DNA of 64,000 nt from Mycobacterium sp. JS623 (GTDB lineage Bacteria > Actinomycetota > Actinomycetes > Mycobacteriales > Mycobacteriaceae), in contig NC_019966.1 of the NCBI RefSeq assembly GCF_000328565.1, positions 5,332,001 through 5,396,000 of the forward strand. Reading direction: 5' to 3'. Shown here one piece after another: positions 1 through 8,599 of the stretch; position 1 is the stretch's first letter, and each line of letters starts with the position of its first letter. The notes under the pieces were generated by a model. That model did not search any database, had not been told where the DNA came from, and was given only the letters and a program-made list of their open reading frames with translations. A program made the translations under genes and the position numbers.

Positions 1-1149
1 GCATTCGGCATCGGCCAGACCGATTTCGGCGAGCACCTGAGCTGTGTCCGCCCCCAACAGCGGAGCGGGTCCGGCGACTTTCCCGGGAGTTCGCGAAAAC
101 CACGTGGGCACACCCGGAAACCGCACAGGACCGTGCGGAGTGTCCACCGTTTCGAACAATCCGACGGCGTTGAGGTGAGGATGGTCGAAGAGGGCATCCG
201 GCGTGTTGAGCGGCGCGGCGGGGATCTGTAGTTCGCGGAACAGCGTCAGCCACTCCTCGGTGGTGCGTTCCGTCATCGTCTCGGCCAGCAGTCCGTACAC
301 CGCGTCGATGTCGCGCGCCCGTAGTTCGAGAGTGGCATGACTGTCGGTGACCCACGCGGGCCGCACGGCGTCGACGAACGCGTTCCAGTGCTTGTCGTTG
401 TAGATCAGCGCGGCGATGTAGCCGTCCCTGGTGCGGTACGGCTTGCGGTTCGGCGCGACCGTCCGCGGATAGACGGCGGGGCCGAGCGGTGGATCGAACA
501 TCGCCCCATTAGCATGCTCGACCAGCATGAACGACGCCATCGTTTCGAACATGCTGACCTCGACTTCTTGGCCCTCTCCGGTGCGTTCCCGGTGGAAGAG
601 CGCCATCATCGTGGCGTAGAGCGCGGTCAGCCCGGCGACCTTGTCGGCCATGATCGTGCCGACGTAATTGGCTTCGCCGGTCAGCTGTTCCTGCACGGCG
701 GGGATCCCGCACTCGGCCTGGATGGTGTCGTCGTACGCGGGCAGATCGCGTTCCGGTCCGCGCCTGCCGTAGCCGTAGCAGTTCGTGTAGACGACGCGGG
801 GGTTGAGCGCGGCGACTTGTTCGTAGCCAAAACCGAGTTTGGCGATCGCCTTGGACCGCATCGAGTGGATGAAGACGTCGGCCTCCAGTACGAGCGCCCG
901 AAGCGCGGTCTTGCCCTCCTCGGAGCGCAAGTCCAGCACGACACTGCGCTTGCCGCGGTTGACGTTCACAAAAACGCCGCTCATCCCTGGCGCCGGTCCC
1001 ACTGAGATGAAACGAGTGTTGTCCCCTTCTGGTGGTTCGACTTTGATGACGTCGGCACCCATGTCCGCCATGATCTGCGTGCAATACGGGCCCATCACCA
1101 TCGCGGTGAGGTCGACCACAAGGACGCCGGCAAGCGGGCCGCTAGGCAT
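1..1149 (-). CDS. CaiB/BaiF family CoA-transferase, 3' end outside window
   Basis: Family III CoA-transferases move CoA between organic acids. I translated the reverse strand by hand: an open frame of 383 codons runs from an ATG at 1149 to base 1 without a stop, so the C-terminus is missing. The start MPSGPLAGVLVVDLTAM, then MGADVIKVEPP (about 28-38), NRGKRSV (66-72) and the GxG-like YGYGRRGP region are typical of the family, whose members are about 390-410 aa. The conserved catalytic Asp position falls in IMADKVAG (about 167-174). The ATG overlaps the 3' end of the upstream SDR gene by 8 nt (ATGCCTAG), so the two are probably translationally coupled. It is the last visible gene of the leftward Rieske/monooxygenase operon and probably activates a ring-cleavage product. 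Family assignment is firm; the substrate is unknown. Confidence 0.9.
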   Translation of the reverse strand, partial: MPSGPLAGVLVVDLTAMVMGPYCTQIMADMGADVIKVEPPEGDNTRFISVGPAPGMSGVFVNVNRGKRSVVLDLRSEEGKTALRALVLEADVFIHSMRSKAIAKLGFGYEQVAALNPRVVYTNCYGYGRRGPERDLPAYDDTIQAECGIPAVQEQLTGEANYVGTIMADKVAGLTALYATMMALFHRERTGEGQEVEVSMFETMASFMLVEHANGAMFDPPLGPAVYPRTVAPNRKPYRTRDGYIAALIYNDKHWNAFVDAVRPAWVTDSHATLELRARDIDAVYGLLAETMTERTTEEWLTLFRELQIPAAPLNTPDALFDHPHLNAVGLFETVDTPHGPVRFPGVPTWFSRTPGKVAGPAPLLGADTAQVLAEIGLADAEC

Positions 1150-2065
1150 GCTGCGCCTCCTGTTTGGTCATCGCGAAGCTGTAGCGGATGTGATCGCCGT
1201 GGCCGTCGGGAACGACGGGAAACACGACGGGTGCAGACGCGTCTCGGATCGCCGTGATGTGGTCCCCCACGTCCGCGATCGACCACGACGGCCGATACAG
1301 CCCAGGCGTCTCAGCGATGACGGCCCTGGCCACCCGGCCGGCCAGCGCGACCAGCATTTCGCCAGTGACAGAACAGGATTCGTGTGTCAGCCACGCGACG
1401 ACCGGTGCGACCAAGTCGGCTCCCATCGGCGGGTAGGTCGAGGTGTCGATGCCTTCGGCCATCCGGGTAACCGCGGCGGGAACGATCACGTTGCACTTGA
1501 CGCCATGGTCTGCGCCTTCAATCGCTACGACGTTCGACAGTCCGATCACGCCGGCCTTCGCCACCGCGTAGTTCGCTACCTCGCGGTTGCCGTACAGCCC
1601 GCCGATCGACGAGGTCAGCACGATCCGGCCATATCCGGAATCGCACATATGCGGAAACGCCGGGCGCACGACATGGAAGGCACCGCGCAGGTGGACGTCG
1701 ACGACGGCTTCGAAGTCGTCGTACGACATTTCGCGCAGAGACGCGCGACGAACGTTTCCGGCGTTGTGCACAACGATGTCGATGCGCCCGTAGCGATCCA
1801 AGGCGGTGTCGATGATCGCCTTGCCTCCCCCGGGGGTGGCCACCGAGTCGACAGCGGCCACGGCCTCACCGCCCGCAGTGGTGATTTCACGAACCACCTC
1901 GGCGGCGGGCGCCGCGTCGGTGCCGTCGCCGGCCATACCTCCGCCGGAATCGTTGACGACGACCTTCGCCCCCTGCGCGGCGAGCAGCAGGGCGTAAGAG
2001 CGGCCCAACCCTCGGCCGCCTCCGGTGACGACCGCGACCCGGCCGTCGAATCTCAAATCGCCCAT
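1142..2065 (-). CDS. Short-chain dehydrogenase/reductase (HSD17B4-like)
   Basis: A classical SDR of 307 aa with cofactor motif TGGGRGLG at residues 14-21, HNAG at 100-103, and the catalytic YAVAK at 166-170 preceded by TSS at 151-153. The N-terminal layout, with VVVNDSGGG after the Rossmann turn, resembles the dehydrogenase domain of peroxisomal multifunctional enzyme type 2. That domain oxidises 3-hydroxyacyl-CoAs or hydroxysteroids with NAD. The C-terminal 60 residues beyond the core are longer than in minimal SDRs. Its ATG follows the monooxygenase TAA stop without a gap (TAA then ATG), and its own end overlaps the CoA-transferase gene by 8 nt. Context suggests oxidation of a hydroxyacyl-CoA intermediate; this is inference. 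Confidence 0.88.
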   Translation of the reverse strand: MGDLRFDGRVAVVTGGGRGLGRSYALLLAAQGAKVVVNDSGGGMAGDGTDAAPAAEVVREITTAGGEAVAAVDSVATPGGGKAIIDTALDRYGRIDIVVHNAGNVRRASLREMSYDDFEAVVDVHLRGAFHVVRPAFPHMCDSGYGRIVLTSSIGGLYGNREVANYAVAKAGVIGLSNVVAIEGADHGVKCNVIVPAAVTRMAEGIDTSTYPPMGADLVAPVVAWLTHESCSVTGEMLVALAGRVARAVIAETPGLYRPSWSIADVGDHITAIRDASAPVVFPVVPDGHGDHIRYSFAMTKQEAQHA

Positions 2066-3913
2066 TTACGTTCCGAGCACCATGCCGTCCATATCGCCCT
2101 TGTCGCGCCACTGAGCCAGCAGCTCGTCGAACGCGTAGAAACCCGGCGAGTAGGGCTCACCGAGGAACGAGCGGATTCCCTCTCCGCCACCGCCGCCCTC
2201 GTTGTTGTAATACCCAGGAGTACAGGTCATTTCGAACTGGGAGTTGTCGATGGCGAATTCCCGAATGGTGCTGACCCAGGCGTCCTGCGCCTCTTGGCTC
2301 GGCTCGACGGTCGTTGCGTTGCGCTTCGCCGCCTCGGAGATGATGTAGGCGATGTGCTTGGCCTGCTGCTCGAACATGGCCGTGGTGTTGGCCGAGACGC
2401 CACCCTGGATGAAACCCGTGTGGAACTGATTGGGGAACCCTCTGCTGGTGATCCCATGCAGAGTCTGATAGCTGTCGCGCCAGTGGTCGAAGAGTGAGAC
2501 ACCGTCACGGCCTTCGATGGCTTCCATCGCGTAGCGCCTGCTGATCTCGGTCGAGATCTCAAAGCCACTCGCGAAGATCACGCAATCGACCTCGTACTCA
2601 ACGCCGTTGGCGACGATGCCGTTCTCTGTCAGCCTGTCCACACCCTTGGACTCGGACACATCTACCAGCGTGACGTTGGGGCGATTGAACGTCGGCAGAT
2701 ATTCGTCGCTGGAGCACGGCCGCTTGCACAGGAATCGGTAGTACGGCTTGAGCGCCTCGGCGGAGTCGGGGTCGTCGACAATGACACCGATGCGGCGACG
2801 GAGCCGCTCCATGATCTTGTAGTCTTCCTGTTCCCGGATCGCCATGATCTGCTCGATGCCGAGTGACGCGGGATCCGGGCTTGCCGCGATCCGCGCGGTC
2901 ATGTTGCGGCCCAGTTCGGTCCAGAAGTCGCAGACCAAATCTTTCGCGTCGAAGACGACACCCTCGAACGGCGACCATCGATGGAAGTTGCGCTTGCGCT
3001 CCTCCTGCCATCCGGGCTGCAGCGTCTTCACCCAGTCGGGATCGGTCGGCTCGTTGCCTCGTTCGTCGACCGACGACGGGGTGCGTTGAAACACATAGAG
3101 GTGCTGAGCGTCCCTACCGAGGTGCGGAACCAGTTGCACACCGGTGGCCCCGGTGCCGACGAGCGCGACGCGCTTATCGGCGAGCTTGTGCAGTCCCCCG
3201 TTTGCGTCGCCGCCGGTGTACTCGTAGTCCCAACGCGCCGAATGGAATACGTGTCCCTTGTAGTCCTTGATGCCCGGGATCCCCGGTAGCTTCGGTCGGT
3301 TGTATGAGCCCTGCGTCATGACGACGAAGCGCGCGCGGATATCGTCGCCGCGATTGGTGGTCAACCGCCATCGGTTGATCGACTCGTCCCAGCGCACGGT
3401 GCGTACCTGGGTGGAGAAGATCGCCCCGTCGTACAGCCCGAAATGTTTTGCGATGCGCCGACAATGCTCATAGATCTCGGCGCCGTCGGCGAACTTCTTG
3501 GACGGGATGAAGTTTAGTTCCTCCAGCATCGGGATGTAGCAGTACGCGTCGTTGTCGCACTGGATGCCCGGAAATCGGTTCCAGTACCAGACGCCGCCGA
3601 AGTCGCCACCCATCTCGATGACGTGGACGTCGTCGACACCTGCCTTCTTCAGGTATGCACCCGCCAGCAGACCGGCGATACCCCCGCCGAGGACTGCCAC
3701 CTCGATGTCCTCTGAGATCCGGGTGCGCGGTGTCATCGGCGTGTGCGGATCGACCTCGGCGAACTCTGCGAAATCGTCTTTCAGCTCCAGATACTGGGTG
3801 GATCCCTCTGCGCGCAGCCGCTTGTCGCGCTCATGCAGATACTTTTCCCGCAGCGCATCGATGTCGATGTCATCGGGCGTCTGCGTCGGGCCGCACGTGT
3901 CGAAGGTCGTCAT
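2066..3913 (-). CDS. Flavin-dependent Baeyer-Villiger-type monooxygenase
   Basis: Class B flavoprotein monooxygenase of 615 aa, which would insert oxygen next to a ketone using FAD and NADPH. The FAD Rossmann motif GGGIAG lies at 76-81. The Baeyer-Villiger fingerprint FxGxxxHxxxWD appears as YKGHVFHSARWD at 218-229, with Tyr for the usual first Phe. A second nucleotide-binding motif VGTGATG follows at about 245. An N-terminal extension of about 65 residues precedes the FAD domain. A longer open frame reaches 4114, but its extra N-terminus is antisense-like filler inside the Rieske gene. The ATG at 3913 overlaps the Rieske stop as ATGA, which fixes the start. Its place between an oxygenase and dehydrogenases suggests lactone formation from a ring ketone. 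Confidence 0.92.
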   Translation of the reverse strand: MTTFDTCGPTQTPDDIDIDALREKYLHERDKRLRAEGSTQYLELKDDFAEFAEVDPHTPMTPRTRISEDIEVAVLGGGIAGLLAGAYLKKAGVDDVHVIEMGGDFGGVWYWNRFPGIQCDNDAYCYIPMLEELNFIPSKKFADGAEIYEHCRRIAKHFGLYDGAIFSTQVRTVRWDESINRWRLTTNRGDDIRARFVVMTQGSYNRPKLPGIPGIKDYKGHVFHSARWDYEYTGGDANGGLHKLADKRVALVGTGATGVQLVPHLGRDAQHLYVFQRTPSSVDERGNEPTDPDWVKTLQPGWQEERKRNFHRWSPFEGVVFDAKDLVCDFWTELGRNMTARIAASPDPASLGIEQIMAIREQEDYKIMERLRRRIGVIVDDPDSAEALKPYYRFLCKRPCSSDEYLPTFNRPNVTLVDVSESKGVDRLTENGIVANGVEYEVDCVIFASGFEISTEISRRYAMEAIEGRDGVSLFDHWRDSYQTLHGITSRGFPNQFHTGFIQGGVSANTTAMFEQQAKHIAYIISEAAKRNATTVEPSQEAQDAWVSTIREFAIDNSQFEMTCTPGYYNNEGGGGGEGIRSFLGEPYSPGFYAFDELLAQWRDKGDMDGMVLGT

Positions 3914-5262
3914 TGAATCTCTCTTGGCTCGCCGGTGCCCATGTACTTGGACAGCTGGTAGTGAAGGTTGACGGTGCTGCGTTCGCGGTACGGATTGGGT
4001 TTGGTGCCGGGGAAGCCGGCCGATTTCATGCCCTGCTGTACCGCGGCCATGTTCGAGAAGTCCTGCGGCAGCACCGACAACCAGCGCGGGTCGCCCACCG
4101 GGGTGTACTCCCATTCAGTCTGCGGCTCTTGGCCTTTCGGATAGAGCTCGTAGGTCGCGACCTCGAAGATGCATTTATTCGGGTCATAGCTCGGGTGCGG
4201 ACGCGCGCTGTAACAGAGCGCACTGGTCAACCCCTGGCCGATCTGGAAGTTCGGGAAGAGCTGCCACGCGGTGCCGCTCTGGCCGAGGATGTCGGCGGGG
4301 ATCGTCGGCCAGATCACCCCGCGTGCTTCGTCGTCGCGGCGCGCCGAGGACAGCCAGTGTTCGAGCACCTTGTCAGCCGGGGTTCCTTCTGGTAATTCGT
4401 CGACCAACCGCATCGCGGCGTTGACCAGCGTCTGCGTGGTAGTCGCATTGGTCTCTTCCATTGTGTAGACCTGCATTTCGGCGGTCGAGATCCGCGGGTC
4501 GCCGGTGCCGAGCCGAATCTTGGACTTGGTCTCCTCGAGATCGGCTGGCGCGTCGTAGCCGATATTGCTGTGTCTGCCTTGCGCCTTGGCCCAGCCCTTG
4601 AACTCACCGAACTTGTTGAACTCGGGATGGGTCGTGAAGACGTGGTAAGTCTCGTTGAAGGCCTCCATCGCGACCTTCCAGTTGCAGTCGAACTCCAGCC
4701 ATTTGCGCCACTTGTAGCGCATGTTCTCCAGCCCGAACGGGTCGAGGATCTTGGCCGCCGGGAACAGATAGTCGGCCAGCGGCTCACAGTCAGGGTCCAT
4801 GTTGATGAACAGCCAGCCGCCCCAGTTATCGACGTTGACCCTTGCCAGGTGGGTGTTTTCGGGCGTCAGCACGCCCTTCCAGTCGTCCTGTTCACGAATG
4901 TGGGTGCACGCCCCGTCGAGGCCGTAGGTCCAGCCGTGGAAGCCGCAGACGAACGACTTGCGCGTGCGACCGCAGGTATTTTTCGCATCGTCGGGGGTGT
5001 CGATCAGTCGACGGCCGCGGTGCATGCACACGTTGTGGTGTGCAGCGAATTCATTTGCGCCCGTGCGCACCACGAGGATCGAGTCGTCGAGAATGTCGTA
5101 GGTGAGGTAGTTGCCGACTTCGGGGATTTCTTCGACGCGGCCGACCTGCTGCCAGACCTTGCGCCACAGCTTGTCGCGTTCGGCGCGGGCGTAGTCCTCC
5201 GAGATGTATGCATCTACCGGTATGGTCACCGGTTCCGAAAGTGCCTCAGCGTCGCTGGTCAC
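3910..5262 (-). CDS. Rieske non-heme iron oxygenase, alpha subunit
   Basis: The 450-aa protein carries a Rieske [2Fe-2S] site, CMH at 79-81 and CGFH at 106-109, with a longer than usual spacer between the two pairs. A mononuclear iron facial triad begins in AFNETYHVFTTH, with His207 and His212. Such enzymes hydroxylate unactivated or aromatic carbons using electrons from a reductase; no ferredoxin or reductase is visible nearby, so that partner must be encoded elsewhere. The start is a GTG at 5262 that overlaps the upstream SDR stop (GTGA). The end overlaps the monooxygenase start by 4 nt. The tight overlaps on both sides imply one transcript. Substrate unknown; an alicyclic or terpenoid ring is plausible from the neighbours. 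Confidence 0.94.
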   Translation of the reverse strand: MTSDAEALSEPVTIPVDAYISEDYARAERDKLWRKVWQQVGRVEEIPEVGNYLTYDILDDSILVVRTGANEFAAHHNVCMHRGRRLIDTPDDAKNTCGRTRKSFVCGFHGWTYGLDGACTHIREQDDWKGVLTPENTHLARVNVDNWGGWLFINMDPDCEPLADYLFPAAKILDPFGLENMRYKWRKWLEFDCNWKVAMEAFNETYHVFTTHPEFNKFGEFKGWAKAQGRHSNIGYDAPADLEETKSKIRLGTGDPRISTAEMQVYTMEETNATTTQTLVNAAMRLVDELPEGTPADKVLEHWLSSARRDDEARGVIWPTIPADILGQSGTAWQLFPNFQIGQGLTSALCYSARPHPSYDPNKCIFEVATYELYPKGQEPQTEWEYTPVGDPRWLSVLPQDFSNMAAVQQGMKSAGFPGTKPNPYRERSTVNLHYQLSKYMGTGEPREIQ

Positions 5263-6113
5263 CGCTCTCTCCTAATAGCTGCCCGGAAGTTCTCGTCCTT
5301 GAGGAACAGGGAGGTGTTGTCGGCGCCGAGGTGAGTCCATTTGAGATTCAGGCCCCCGTCGACGAGCAGGGTCTGGCCGGTGATGTAGCTCGACAGATCC
5401 GATAGCAGGAACAGAATGGCTCCGGCCTGCTCCTCGGGCCGTCCTCGTCGTCCCATCGCGATGGCCTGGCGATCGCGATCGGGATCGGCGTCGGTGTATG
5501 TGCGCGACGCCGCTGTCTCGGTCACCCCCGGCGCGACGGCGTTGACGCGGATGTTGTCCGTCGCCAGCTCGACGGCCATCGTGCGGGTCATGGCCACGAC
5601 CGCGGCCTTGGCCGTTCCGTACGCGATGTGGAACGGCGCGGTGTTCATGCCGCTGATCGAAGAAATTGAGACGATCGACCCGGGGTTGCCGTGCTCCCGT
5701 ATTTCGCGGGCCACCGCCTGGCTCATGAAGAACGCCGTCTCCAAGTTTCGGGTGAACAGGTCCCGCCAGTCGTCGCGGGTTACCCGCGTGGCCGGCATCC
5801 AGGTGGCCGGTTCCGCGCCGCCGGCGACGTTGACGAGCCCGTACAGCGCGCCGTCGACGCGTCGCACCTGTTCGATGACGGCGGCGATGCCGTCGTCGGT
5901 GGATGCGTCGGCGGCTACCGGGACGACAGACAAGCCCTGCTTCGCGAGCGGCGTCACGTGCTCGTCCAGGTTCTCCTTCGACCGACTGACCGCAACAACG
6001 GTGGCGCCTGCCTCGGCGGCCAGGCGCGTGACAGTGGTGCCGATACCGCCTCCGCCGGCGCCCGATACCACCACGATGCGGCCGTCGAGCCTCAGGAGAT
6101 CGGTCGCGGTCAT
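5259..6113 (-). CDS. Short-chain dehydrogenase/reductase
   Basis: SDR of 284 aa with glycine-rich motif SGAGGGGIG at 17-25, NVAGG at about 94, and catalytic Ser (SISSIS) and YGTAK near 170. The C-terminal VDGGL is typical of the FabG-like group. It is the first gene of the leftward operon. It probably oxidises an alcohol made by the Rieske oxygenase to the ketone used by the Baeyer-Villiger enzyme, but this is inference from order. No clear Shine-Dalgarno precedes the ATG; a perfect 12-bp palindrome lies only 5 nt upstream, where a ribosome site would be. The transcript may therefore be leaderless, or repressor binding may mask initiation. Confidence 0.9.
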   Translation of the reverse strand: MTATDLLRLDGRIVVVSGAGGGGIGTTVTRLAAEAGATVVAVSRSKENLDEHVTPLAKQGLSVVPVAADASTDDGIAAVIEQVRRVDGALYGLVNVAGGAEPATWMPATRVTRDDWRDLFTRNLETAFFMSQAVAREIREHGNPGSIVSISSISGMNTAPFHIAYGTAKAAVVAMTRTMAVELATDNIRVNAVAPGVTETAASRTYTDADPDRDRQAIAMGRRGRPEEQAGAILFLLSDLSSYITGQTLLVDGGLNLKWTHLGADNTSLFLKDENFRAAIRRER

Positions 6114-6118
6114 CTCAT

Positions 6119-6130
6119 TTGTCCGGACAA
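6119..6130. promoter_or_regulatory. Candidate GntR operator, perfect palindrome TTGTCCGGACAA
   Basis: A perfect 12-bp palindrome lies 5 nt upstream of the first leftward SDR. GntR-family regulators commonly bind short palindromes with TTGT and ACAA ends, and a GntR/UTRA gene lies at 7852-8589 in the divergent operon. A 10-of-12 match occurs at 6214-6225. Regulatory role is inferred. Confidence 0.5.
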
Positions 6131-6213
6131 CATACGATGCTCTGCATATCGAAGAACACTATTCCGCAGCGGGAATACCGCCGTCAAGGGCGTCTGACCG
6201 ATGAATCGCGCTA

Positions 6214-6225
6214 TTGTCTGGACTA
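6214..6225. promoter_or_regulatory. Second candidate GntR operator, TTGTCTGGACTA
   Basis: This matches the palindrome at 6119-6130 at 10 of 12 positions and lies 25 nt upstream of the rightward propeller gene ATG. The two sites therefore bracket the 137-bp divergent promoter region. A weaker inverted repeat with 6-bp arms (TATTCC/GGAATA) lies between them at 6160-6177. Confidence 0.42.
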
Positions 6226-6250
6226 AGCAGGCTTGGTAGCGTCCCTGGTC

Positions 6251-7855
6251 ATGAGCTCGCCCGTGCTGCAGACCCGCTACTCTGCCGCGAACCCCACGAC
6301 AGCCGAGGGGTGGCGGCTGGACCGGTTGACCGCGCCGAGTCGGCTGTTCGGCGCCAACGGTTTGCGCACCGGACCCGACGGGCGGGTCTACGTCGCACAG
6401 GTGACTGGCAGCCAGATCAGCGCGCTGGATCTCGACAGCGGGCGGCTGGATACCGTCAGCGCCAAGGGCGGCGACATCATCGCGCCCGACGACGTCGCGT
6501 TCGACCCCACCGGAAACCTCTACGCGACCGAGGTGATGGACGGCCGCGTCAGCGTGCGCGAGGCCGGCGGCAAGACGCGTGTGCTGCGCGACGATCTCCC
6601 ATGTGCCAACGGAATCACCGTGCACCAGGGCCGACTGTTCATCAACGAGTGCCGCGATGGCGGCCGGCTGATGGAACTCGACGGCGACGGGTCGATCGTG
6701 CGCGTCCTTGCCGAGGATCTACCGTCGCCAAACGCGATGGAGGTCGGCCCAGACGGGATGCTGTACTACCCGCTGATGACGGCGAACGAGATCTGGCGCA
6801 TCGACCCCAACGGCGGTGAGCCGCAACGGGTTACTGGTGACCTCGGCGTGCCCGACGCGGTGAAGTTCGACTCCGGCGGTTATATCATTTCGACCCAAGT
6901 GGCAACCGGACAGGTGTTGCGAATCGATCCGCGCAACGGCTCGCAGACCGTGCTCGCGCAACTGACGCCGGGACTGGACAACCTGACCTTCGCCGACGAC
7001 CGCTTGCTCGTCTCGAACTTCACCGGCGAGATCACCGAAATTCTGCCCGGCGGTGAAACCAGCACGGTGCTGCCCGGCGGCCTGAACTGGCCGCTGGACC
7101 TCACGGTGGGCGATGACGGCAATCTCTATGTCGCCGACGGCACGTACTTCTATGCGGTGTGCAACGACGGGTCGTTGAAAACGGTAGGGATGCTGTTCTC
7201 ACCAGGCTATCCGGGATTCCTGCGCGGGCTAGCGTCGGCGGGCCATGGCGAGTTCGTGGTGACGACGTCTGGCGGCCAGGTGGCAAGGTATCGCCCTGCC
7301 ATTGGCGAAACCGATTACCTGGCAACCGATTTCGACCAGCTGTACGGAGTGGCCGTCGGCCCGGGCGGTACTGTGGTCTTCGCCGAACTCGGCACCGGGC
7401 GGGTGCACTGCCTGCGATCGGGAAGCGTTGAGACGCTGGCGTCCGGGCTGGTCGATCCGGTCGGCATTGCGTTCGGTCCCGACGGCACTCCCCTGGTTGC
7501 GGAATCGGGGGCGGGGCGCGTGGTGCGTCTCTCGGGATCGGGTGCGACGACGGTGGTCGACGGACTGCAGCGGCCGCAGGGCATCCTCGTCGCAGGTGGC
7601 GTGCTCTATATCGTCGACGCCGGTGCCAAGGAGATCGTCGCGTTCGACCTCGACGGGCAGGAGCGCCGCACGATCGCGTCCGGCTTGCCGGTGGGTCCGC
7701 CACCGGGTGTGGAACCCAAGCCTCTCAAGGGAATGCCGCCGTTTTCGGGTCCGCAGGGACCGTTCGCGGGCATCACTGCTGGACCGGACGGTACCCTCTA
7801 CGTCTCGGCGGACGGTGATGGCAGCGTACTTACCCTGCGGCGGGTGGACACATGA
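6251..7855 (+). CDS. SMP-30/NHL-type beta-propeller protein, probable lactonase
   Basis: A 534-aa protein built of repeated propeller blades with the recurring pattern GPDGxxYVAD. The first half contains NGLRTGPDGRVYVA and PDDVAFDPTGNLYATE; the second contains YGVAVGPGGTVVFAE and PVGIAFGPDGTPLVAE. About twelve blades suggest two fused six-bladed propellers, roughly double the size of a single gluconolactonase/SMP-30 domain. Such folds hydrolyse lactones or related esters, using a metal bound in the central channel. It has no signal peptide. The ATG at 6251 is preferred; an in-frame TTG at 6233 is an alternative. Its stop overlaps the GntR start (ATGA). Placed opposite a Baeyer-Villiger enzyme, lactone hydrolysis is a reasonable but unproven role. 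Confidence 0.82.
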   Translation: MSSPVLQTRYSAANPTTAEGWRLDRLTAPSRLFGANGLRTGPDGRVYVAQVTGSQISALDLDSGRLDTVSAKGGDIIAPDDVAFDPTGNLYATEVMDGRVSVREAGGKTRVLRDDLPCANGITVHQGRLFINECRDGGRLMELDGDGSIVRVLAEDLPSPNAMEVGPDGMLYYPLMTANEIWRIDPNGGEPQRVTGDLGVPDAVKFDSGGYIISTQVATGQVLRIDPRNGSQTVLAQLTPGLDNLTFADDRLLVSNFTGEITEILPGGETSTVLPGGLNWPLDLTVGDDGNLYVADGTYFYAVCNDGSLKTVGMLFSPGYPGFLRGLASAGHGEFVVTTSGGQVARYRPAIGETDYLATDFDQLYGVAVGPGGTVVFAELGTGRVHCLRSGSVETLASGLVDPVGIAFGPDGTPLVAESGAGRVVRLSGSGATTVVDGLQRPQGILVAGGVLYIVDAGAKEIVAFDLDGQERRTIASGLPVGPPPGVEPKPLKGMPPFSGPQGPFAGITAGPDGTLYVSADGDGSVLTLRRVDT

Positions 7856-8589
7856 CTGTCACTCCAGCCGACCACCGCTACCTTCAGGTCGCACGCACTC
7901 TGCGCAAGGAGATCGTCGACGGGGTGTACCCCGTAGGTTCACAACTGCCCACCGAGCACGAGCTGTGCGAGCGGTTTGCGGTCAGCCGCTACACGATTCG
8001 CGAAGCATTGCGGCGACTGCGCGACGACAACCTGGTCCAGTCGCGGCCAAGGGCAGGTACCCTCGTCGTGCCCCGTCCTGCGACAAATTCCTATGCGCAG
8101 GACGTGATGTCGATCAACGACTTGCTCGCCTTCGCAACCGGCGCGCCGTTCACGATCGAGTCGAACGCGATGGTGACGATCGACGACGAGCGGGCCGCCA
8201 GCACCGGGCTGAAGGTCGGCTCAGAATGGCTGGCGGTACGCGGCTATCGGCGTGCCGACGGCAGCGAGACGCCAGTCTGTAAGACGGACTACTACATCAA
8301 CCGGGCCTTCGCCGCGATCGGCAGACTCTTGCAACGGCACTCCGGCCCGATCTTCCCGCTCATCGAAGACCTGTTCGGGGTCAGCATCGTCGAAGTACGC
8401 CAAGAAATCGCGGCGGTGGTTGTCACGCCGGAGATGGCCGCGCTACTCAAGATCGAAACAGGCAGTGCCGCACTCGAAATGCAGCGCACGTACACGACAT
8501 CGGACGGGGAGATCGCCCAGGTCACCGTGAATACTCATCCGTCGGCACGGTATCGCCATTCCATGACGATGCGCAGGGTCAAGGGTTAG
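7852..8589 (+). CDS. GntR family regulator, HutC/UTRA subfamily
   Basis: The protein of 245 aa has an N-terminal winged helix with the family hallmark GVYPVGSQLPTEHELCERF and a recognition helix at SRYTIREALRRL (about 44-55). A C-terminal UTRA effector-binding domain follows from about residue 85. HutC-type members usually repress catabolic genes until a pathway ligand binds. It is co-transcribed with the propeller gene (4-nt overlap) and ends 10 nt before the CoA ligase. The palindromes at 6119-6130 and 6214-6225 are its most likely operators, which would make it control both arms of the divergon. Confidence 0.93.
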   Translation: MTVTPADHRYLQVARTLRKEIVDGVYPVGSQLPTEHELCERFAVSRYTIREALRRLRDDNLVQSRPRAGTLVVPRPATNSYAQDVMSINDLLAFATGAPFTIESNAMVTIDDERAASTGLKVGSEWLAVRGYRRADGSETPVCKTDYYINRAFAAIGRLLQRHSGPIFPLIEDLFGVSIVEVRQEIAAVVVTPEMAALLKIETGSAALEMQRTYTTSDGEIAQVTVNTHPSARYRHSMTMRRVKG

Positions 8590-8599
8590 GTTCGGGTCC

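Noticed and set aside
3914..4114. Upstream extension of the Baeyer-Villiger monooxygenase
   Set aside because: Extra 67 residues lie within the Rieske gene and are unlike the family; the ATGA overlap at 3913 is the natural start.
6160..6177. Inverted repeat TATTCC/GGAATA as an operator
   Set aside because: Six-bp arms with a 6-nt spacer can arise by chance, and no second copy was found.
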